A DNA stretch of 64,000 nucleotides, taken from contig JADGDE010000007.1 of NCBI GenBank assembly GCA_016745035.1, forward strand, positions 1-64,000, written 5' to 3'. Source of the stretch: Thiotrichales bacterium. Its GTDB lineage: Bacteria; Pseudomonadota; Gammaproteobacteria; Beggiatoales; Beggiatoaceae. The notes under the pieces are model-generated. The model was given only the letters and a program-made list of their open reading frames with translations, had not been told where the DNA came from and did not search any database. Shown in pieces: positions 59,616 through 64,000 of this stretch. Numbering within the stretch: the stretch's first letter is position 1; every line of letters starts with the position of its first letter. The position numbers were made by a program, and so were the translations under genes.

Positions 59616-62600
59616 CTAACGCCCCACCGCCTCACGCAGGCGGCTAGGTGGCCAGTGCCACAAAATCCAGCGCCGATACAAAGGCACACTGAAATGATAG
59701 GCTAACTCGCGACGGCTTACGATTTGTTCGCTGACCAATTGCTCGATTATCTCAAACACCACAGCGCGTTCGGCGGGTAATTGGTGTTCTTTTAAGCCGA
59801 ATAACACCCCGTCCACCGCCACATAAGGGCGGCTTTCCTCATCGGTTGCCCACGCCAACACCGATAAGACTTGCTGCGTTGCCGTATCGCTGTCTGCCCA
59901 TGCTTGGCTAAAAGCGGCGCTGCCCTCTTTAATCAACAGCTCTGCGGCGTGGTTCAAGTCGCCCAAAGACACGCGGTCGGAGCGCTCTTCCTCTGCGCGG
60001 TTAAATAGCTGAATCAAACGATAGCCCAAAGATTGTAATAACAAAGGCTGCCCACGGCAAAGACGATAAGCTTGATGTAAAATTGCCTCATCAAAACGCA
60101 AAATGCCCTCGGCAGGACGAGAAAGCAATTCTTTCGACTCGCTTTCGGTCAGATAACTGATATTAAAGTCTTGGGTGGTATTGAACAAAATCGAATCATA
60201 ATCCTGACTCATTTTCAGCAAATTATACGTGCCGCAAAATAACAATAACGTCGGTGAATCGGGCATTTGCATCAAGTCACGGAAAAAGTGTGGCAATGTG
60301 CCGAGGTTTAAAGCGGGCATCAAATCCGCCTCGTCCAACAAGCATAAAAAACGCCGCTCGCCCAAGGCTTGTTCTACTGCTTCGGAGAATAAAAAGTCTT
60401 TAAAATCGGTGCGGGCGTAGTCTGGCTCAAAGCGCGGCGGGACGGGAATTTTTAGGGCTTTTGCCATCTTGCGGCTTAACTCACGGAGAAAATCGTATTC
60501 GTTATCTGTGCCTTGTAAGCTCACCAAAACCGGAATTAAGGCGCAGTGTTTTTCCGCATCACGGCTAAGCTTGTTTAAGATGCTGGTTTTGCCGATGCGC
60601 CGTTGTCCATAAATCCGCACCGCCACATGCCCATCGGGTTGTTGCCAGAATTGGTAGAGTTCCTCAAATACACCTTGCCGACCGACAAAGGTGTTATCGT
60701 TGCCTAAACCTGCCCCCATGTAATAAGGCATGTGTTTCGGGGGCTGGTAAACCGTGTTGCTGCTCTCGACCACAAAAGAGAGGTCGATGCTGTGGTTGAT
60801 GCGGTTGCCATCGACATCTTCAGCGGTTAATTGACCGCGCAAGACATATTCCCCTGCTTGTTCGGTGTCTATGGCTAAGCTTAATTCTTGTCTATCGCCA
60901 CCAGCTAAAAAGCGTTGTTCTAGGCGCGGGGCGACCAAGTGTAAGCCAGTGCTTGGCTTGAATTTCAATACCACATTTTGCGCTAATAAGCCTGTAGGAT
61001 TATGTAAGCGTAATAAGACTTGGCTTTGTCCGCTGAATATTTCTTGTGTTAATACACTTAAATCTAAACGTAGCCATTCTCGAGCATTTTCGACCGCTTT
61101 TTCTAATATCTCTAGCCATTGTTGGCGGATAGTGTTGGCAATGTCGCGCCAATAAGCGGGTTGTTGCCACTTTATACTTTCTAGTTGTTTCTGCAATTTT
61201 TGTAAAAACTGCCGTCTGCTGTTGTCAGAATCTAAAGCGGGATAGGTTTGTTTTAATTCTGTGATGAGTTGCTGGAAATCAGTTAAACATTGCCAGCCGC
61301 CTTGCATCCAGTCGGGGGATTTTTGGGCTTGCTGCCATTGTAAGGTTAATAAGTCCTCTAGCTTTTGTGCTTGGCTGAGCTTGGCTAATGTTTGTAGCAA
61401 GGCTTGGAAATCTTTAACTTGAGCGCTGTCTGCTTGATTTGCTAAGGCTTTGAGGGCGTAATCGAAGCGTTCCGGCAAGGCTTTGTCGCGCTGTTGAGTA
61501 AAATCGTCGGTTGGCGTTGTTTGCTTAAATAATCTCTGTTGTTTAGGCGGATAAGGGGCAAGATATAATTCTAAATCTTGTTCTTCTTCATCTTTGTTAA
61601 TGGCAGATAAAACCGCTACCGCTTGCCCTATAGCACCTGTTTGGCTTAAAGGCGCAATAGTGCGTGAATTACTGCTAATGGCGATGTGTCCACAAAAATC
61701 TAAACCCAGTTGTTTATCAGCGGCAAAGGTTCTGGCGGCTTTGGCTAGGGAATAATTTTGTAGGGTGTTGAGTTGCAATGTTTTAATGCCCTCGATACAA
61801 GCTTTCATGCCTTGTTGTTGCTGATAGCGTGTTAATAAGCCCGTAAAAGGCAGAGGATAAGCGAAGGTTTGCCATTGCCAAACAACTAGGCACTCTAAAG
61901 GGTATGTTTGAATATTGCGGGATTGCTGCCAATGACGTAGGGCAATCAAGGGATAAAATAACAAGCCGGTGGCAATGGGGGCGAGGGCAAAAAGAGAGAA
62001 TGCGGCGAGTTCTAGGTTTTTATCTAATTGGCTGTTGCTGGGTTCTACCCACCACGCTAAGCTGCCGAGGATGAGGCTTAGGCTCCAGAAATAGCTGAGG
62101 AAGTAGCTTTGTTTTTCGGTATTGGTTTTATTGCTATCTTTATTCTCTAACCACTCAACTAAGCCAACAATAACACCAGCCAATAAACCAATAATTAAAC
62201 CAGAAAGATTAATGCTGGCTTCTGTTATAGATAATTGTGGAAAATAAACAAAACTGACTAAGGGCAAGCCTAAAACCCATAAAGCTGCCCAAGTATAAGC
62301 AGCCCAATCAGGTATTGAAACCTTGTTCCAGCTTTTTCCAGCTAATATCCAAAAACTAAAAAAAGCAAAGGCTAACATCGTTAGAATAAAAACAGTATCA
62401 ACGATAAAGTCTGAAAAAAAACCGCCTAAAAACAAACTAATAGATAAAATAACGCCCCAGGCAAATGTTGCAATAATCGCCGTCATAACGGCTCCGGCTA
62501 CGGCTCCGGCTACGGCTCCGGCTACGGCTCCGGCTCCGACTCCGGCTCCGGCTCCGGCTCCGGCTACGGCTACGGCTCCGGCTACGGCTCCGGCTCCGGC

Positions 62601-62927
62601 TCCGGCTACGGCTCCGGCTACGGCTACGGCTACGGCTACGGCTACGGCTCCGGCTACGGCTATGGCTATGGCTCCGGCTACGGCTCCGGCTCCGGCAAAG
62701 GCAAGTGGCAAAGCTATCAAAGCCTGCACTTCCCCTGTCCACCACCACAAAATCACACCTGCAACGCCGCCCCAACACAAACCCCCGATAAGCATCGTCC
62801 ACAATGCCAACCAAACATTATCCAAGGCTTTTATATCCGCAATCAAAGCCTGCGGCTGCATAACAAAACGCAGCGGCATCAACAAAGCATGACGCAGGAT
62901 ATAGCGCAAATCAGAAGACTTCAGCAT
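59616..62927 (-). CDS. membrane protein with C-terminal AAA/STAND-type ATPase domain
   Basis: About 1103 aa from the ATG at 62927; a start 26 codons upstream would overlap the next gene. The N-terminal region has a helix, then a long Ala/Val/Gly run (about residues 75-150) encoded by a hexanucleotide microsatellite, then several membrane helices to about 330. A soluble middle follows (about 330-700), with a CARDB-like beta region. The ATPase (about 735-1040) shows NTFVGRQGVFEEL, Walker A IYGQRRIGKTSILNKL, Walker B FLCLLDEADLMPAL and FCGTYNLLK, and the C-terminus looks like a winged helix. Same strand as the partial ATPase at 62998, to which it is adjacent (70-base gap). Role unknown; a membrane-anchored signalling or defence ATPase is possible. 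Confidence 0.82.
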   Translation of the reverse strand: MLKSSDLRYILRHALLMPLRFVMQPQALIADIKALDNVWLALWTMLIGGLCWGGVAGVILWWWTGEVQALIALPLAFAGAGAVAGAIAIAVAGAVAVAVAVAVAGAVAGAGAGAVAGAVAVAGAGAGAGVGAGAVAGAVAGAVAGAVMTAIIATFAWGVILSISLFLGGFFSDFIVDTVFILTMLAFAFFSFWILAGKSWNKVSIPDWAAYTWAALWVLGLPLVSFVYFPQLSITEASINLSGLIIGLLAGVIVGLVEWLENKDSNKTNTEKQSYFLSYFWSLSLILGSLAWWVEPSNSQLDKNLELAAFSLFALAPIATGLLFYPLIALRHWQQSRNIQTYPLECLVVWQWQTFAYPLPFTGLLTRYQQQQGMKACIEGIKTLQLNTLQNYSLAKAARTFAADKQLGLDFCGHIAISSNSRTIAPLSQTGAIGQAVAVLSAINKDEEEQDLELYLAPYPPKQQRLFKQTTPTDDFTQQRDKALPERFDYALKALANQADSAQVKDFQALLQTLAKLSQAQKLEDLLTLQWQQAQKSPDWMQGGWQCLTDFQQLITELKQTYPALDSDNSRRQFLQKLQKQLESIKWQQPAYWRDIANTIRQQWLEILEKAVENAREWLRLDLSVLTQEIFSGQSQVLLRLHNPTGLLAQNVVLKFKPSTGLHLVAPRLEQRFLAGGDRQELSLAIDTEQAGEYVLRGQLTAEDVDGNRINHSIDLSFVVESSNTVYQPPKHMPYYMGAGLGNDNTFVGRQGVFEELYQFWQQPDGHVAVRIYGQRRIGKTSILNKLSRDAEKHCALIPVLVSLQGTDNEYDFLRELSRKMAKALKIPVPPRFEPDYARTDFKDFLFSEAVEQALGERRFLCLLDEADLMPALNLGTLPHFFRDLMQMPDSPTLLLFCGTYNLLKMSQDYDSILFNTTQDFNISYLTESESKELLSRPAEGILRFDEAILHQAYRLCRGQPLLLQSLGYRLIQLFNRAEEERSDRVSLGDLNHAAELLIKEGSAAFSQAWADSDTATQQVLSVLAWATDEESRPYVAVDGVLFGLKEHQLPAERAVVFEIIEQLVSEQIVSRRELAYHFSVPLYRRWILWHWPPSRLREAVGR
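62490..62696. repeat. hexanucleotide microsatellite GGCTCC/GGCTAC
   Basis: About 34 tandem six-base units, GGCTCC and GGCTAC mixed, with a few GGCTAT and one GACTCC. On the coding (minus) strand they read GCC GGA and GCC GTA, giving an Ala-Gly-Ala-Val run. A six-base unit keeps the frame whatever the copy number. Two long alternate-frame ORFs (Ser-Arg and Thr-Ala-Pro repeats) are by-products. Confidence 0.95.
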
Positions 62928-62997
62928 AAGCCTGTCTCTGAGAACGCTGTACCCCAGCACGACACAGGAAGAAGGGAGGGCGGGAGATACTGTTTCA

Positions 62998-64000
62998 TCA
63001 AACAATCACCGTCAAAATCGTGGCAATACTCGCGGTTTTATGCAAAGGCTCCCACAAGGATTTGGGCTTTTTAAAGCGCTCTAATAAAGGGCGATAATCC
63101 TCAGCACAAACCAATGTTTGCCGGCGAATGAGTTGATAAAATTCCTTAGCAAACAAGTGTTGTTTAGACGACAGCAAACCCCGCCTTTGCAAGCGTCGAA
63201 TCATGTGGGCATCAACCGCTTTAGCATAAACCAATTGGCACAAGGCTTTTTGACGGCGAGGGCTTTGCTTTTCCCATAGCTGGCTGTAATGCTCTTCGAT
63301 GGTCTCTTCTAAATCATGCACATTTAAATCTTGCCGATGCTGCATGGCTTGCCATACTTGGGCTAAACACAAGCGTAAAAAAAGCGGATGTGCGCCACTG
63401 ATGTCTTCCAGCGGTATTATCCATTTGTGTTTGAGTTTTTCGGCATCATAAACATTAAATCCATGTTGAAAAGGGCGTGTTTGTAAGGTTCTTACGGCTT
63501 CTTTGGGTAATAGTTCCAAAAAATAACGATGGTCATCAAACAGCGCCCAATATTTAGACTCTTTCACGCTGTCATGGTCACAAATATGTTTTAAGGTCTG
63601 TTGGCTGGCGGTCAAGTACCCCCAACGACACTCAGGGCAATCCGCCAATTGCCGCAACTTCGAGAAGAAAAAACCATTAAACAGCGAATGCTTGAGAATT
63701 TTATCAAACTCATCAATGATTAATAAAAAACGCCATTGTTCTGCTAAGTTTTCTATTTCCGCTTTGAAATCTTGATAATCTGCAACGATTGGCGGCTCGG
63801 TGATACCTAAAGCCTCAGAGATGGATTGGTAAAGACTGCGAAAAAAAGCATCGGGATGATCATTTTCATCCCAATCCCGTATTTGGGTATGAATGCTGAT
63901 TAGCCCCTCAACTTGGGCAAGGTGAGGGCGTAAGGCTTTGAGCAGCGTGGTTTTTCCCATACCCGCTTCACCCAACAAGCTGATATTGCAAGGCTTATCG
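62998..64000 (-). CDS. STAND-type ATPase, 5' end beyond the window
   Basis: The reading frame is open to the right edge; at least 334 residues are present and the start lies outside. The visible N-terminal part reads DKPCNISLLGEAGMGKTTLL, with Walker A GEAGMGKT near residue 10 of the visible chain. RFLLIIDEFDKIL is Walker B, WGYLTASQQ follows in the sensor position, and the C-terminal part is helical (winged-helix-like). It ends 70 bases before the membrane ATPase at 62927, and the two proteins share the general ATPase layout, suggesting a related pair. Function not known. Confidence 0.82.
   Translation of the reverse strand, partial: DKPCNISLLGEAGMGKTTLLKALRPHLAQVEGLISIHTQIRDWDENDHPDAFFRSLYQSISEALGITEPPIVADYQDFKAEIENLAEQWRFLLIIDEFDKILKHSLFNGFFFSKLRQLADCPECRWGYLTASQQTLKHICDHDSVKESKYWALFDDHRYFLELLPKEAVRTLQTRPFQHGFNVYDAEKLKHKWIIPLEDISGAHPLFLRLCLAQVWQAMQHRQDLNVHDLEETIEEHYSQLWEKQSPRRQKALCQLVYAKAVDAHMIRRLQRRGLLSSKQHLFAKEFYQLIRRQTLVCAEDYRPLLERFKKPKSLWEPLHKTASIATILTVIV

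Noticed and set aside
62437..62814. Minus-strand ORF with a long Ser-Arg repeat
   Set aside because: It is an alternate frame of the GGCTCC/GGCTAC microsatellite inside the membrane ATPase gene. The ATPase frame continues into conserved domains on both sides.
62323..62892. Plus-strand ORF rich in Thr-Ala-Pro
   Set aside because: Another by-product of the same hexanucleotide repeat, with no ribosome site or recognisable domain.

Overview
The window looks like a piece of chromosome from a gammaproteobacterium of moderate to low GC. It carries a cbb3 oxidase operon (ccoNOQP), an LPS heptosyltransferase (waaF), cmoB, rsmA, era, purH, pheA, ribF, leuC, trpBA, rfbC and dtd, plus a FimX-type twitching-motility regulator. 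The gene content, the large secreted proteins and the dense palindromic repeats fit a Thiotrichales/Beggiatoa-like sulfur bacterium. That placement is inference: no rRNA is present, and I recognised no tRNA, CRISPR array, phage or complete insertion sequence.

Layout. (1) 1-10.4 kb, minus strand: a secreted-protein operon with a 2256-aa signal-peptide protein (cyclase-like repeats, carboxypeptidase-regulatory, CARDB, FG-GAP and VWA domains), a 76-codon ORF full of palindromes, a 981-aa transglutaminase-like protein with a hydrophobic C-terminus, and a possible small membrane protein. (2) 10.7-14.3 kb: ccoNOQP with a promoter and a terminator. (3) 14.4-23.6 kb: purH, a FIST-domain sensor next to an orphan histidine kinase, an H-NS-like protein, and leuC overlapping era. 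(4) 23.8-35.5 kb: two paralogous secreted proteins, then a cell-surface modification cluster. The cluster holds a glycosyltransferase-sulfotransferase fusion, a GSCFA/SGNH protein and a polysaccharide deacetylase on the plus strand, and FkbH, ACP, TylF-like methyltransferase, VOC and GNAT genes on the minus strand. (5) 35.5-48.99 kb: cmoB-waaF, uncharacterised envelope genes, a cupin, pheA-ribF, an RND/MMPL exporter, DUF58-rsmA, and OmpA-like, FlgO-like and Excalibur envelope proteins. (6) 49.1-59.6 kb: fimX, a STAND ATPase, rfbC-dtd-ykgJ, trpBA and an NHL/PKD secreted protein. (7) 59.6-64 kb: two adjacent ATPases, one with a membrane domain encoded by a hexanucleotide microsatellite; the other runs off the right edge.

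Two features run across regions. A MITE-like intergenic repeat with the terminal inverted repeat CTGATGTTACGCA occurs at least eight times in two size classes; the long class has an internal hairpin whose sequence changes between copies while its pairing is kept. The surface-modification block is much more AT-rich than the housekeeping genes beside it, which suggests separate acquisition. The best candidates for an undescribed system are the FkbH/ACP/TylF/VOC/GNAT set with its surface-protein, GT-sulfotransferase and GSCFA neighbours, and the giant VWA/transglutaminase-like operon.
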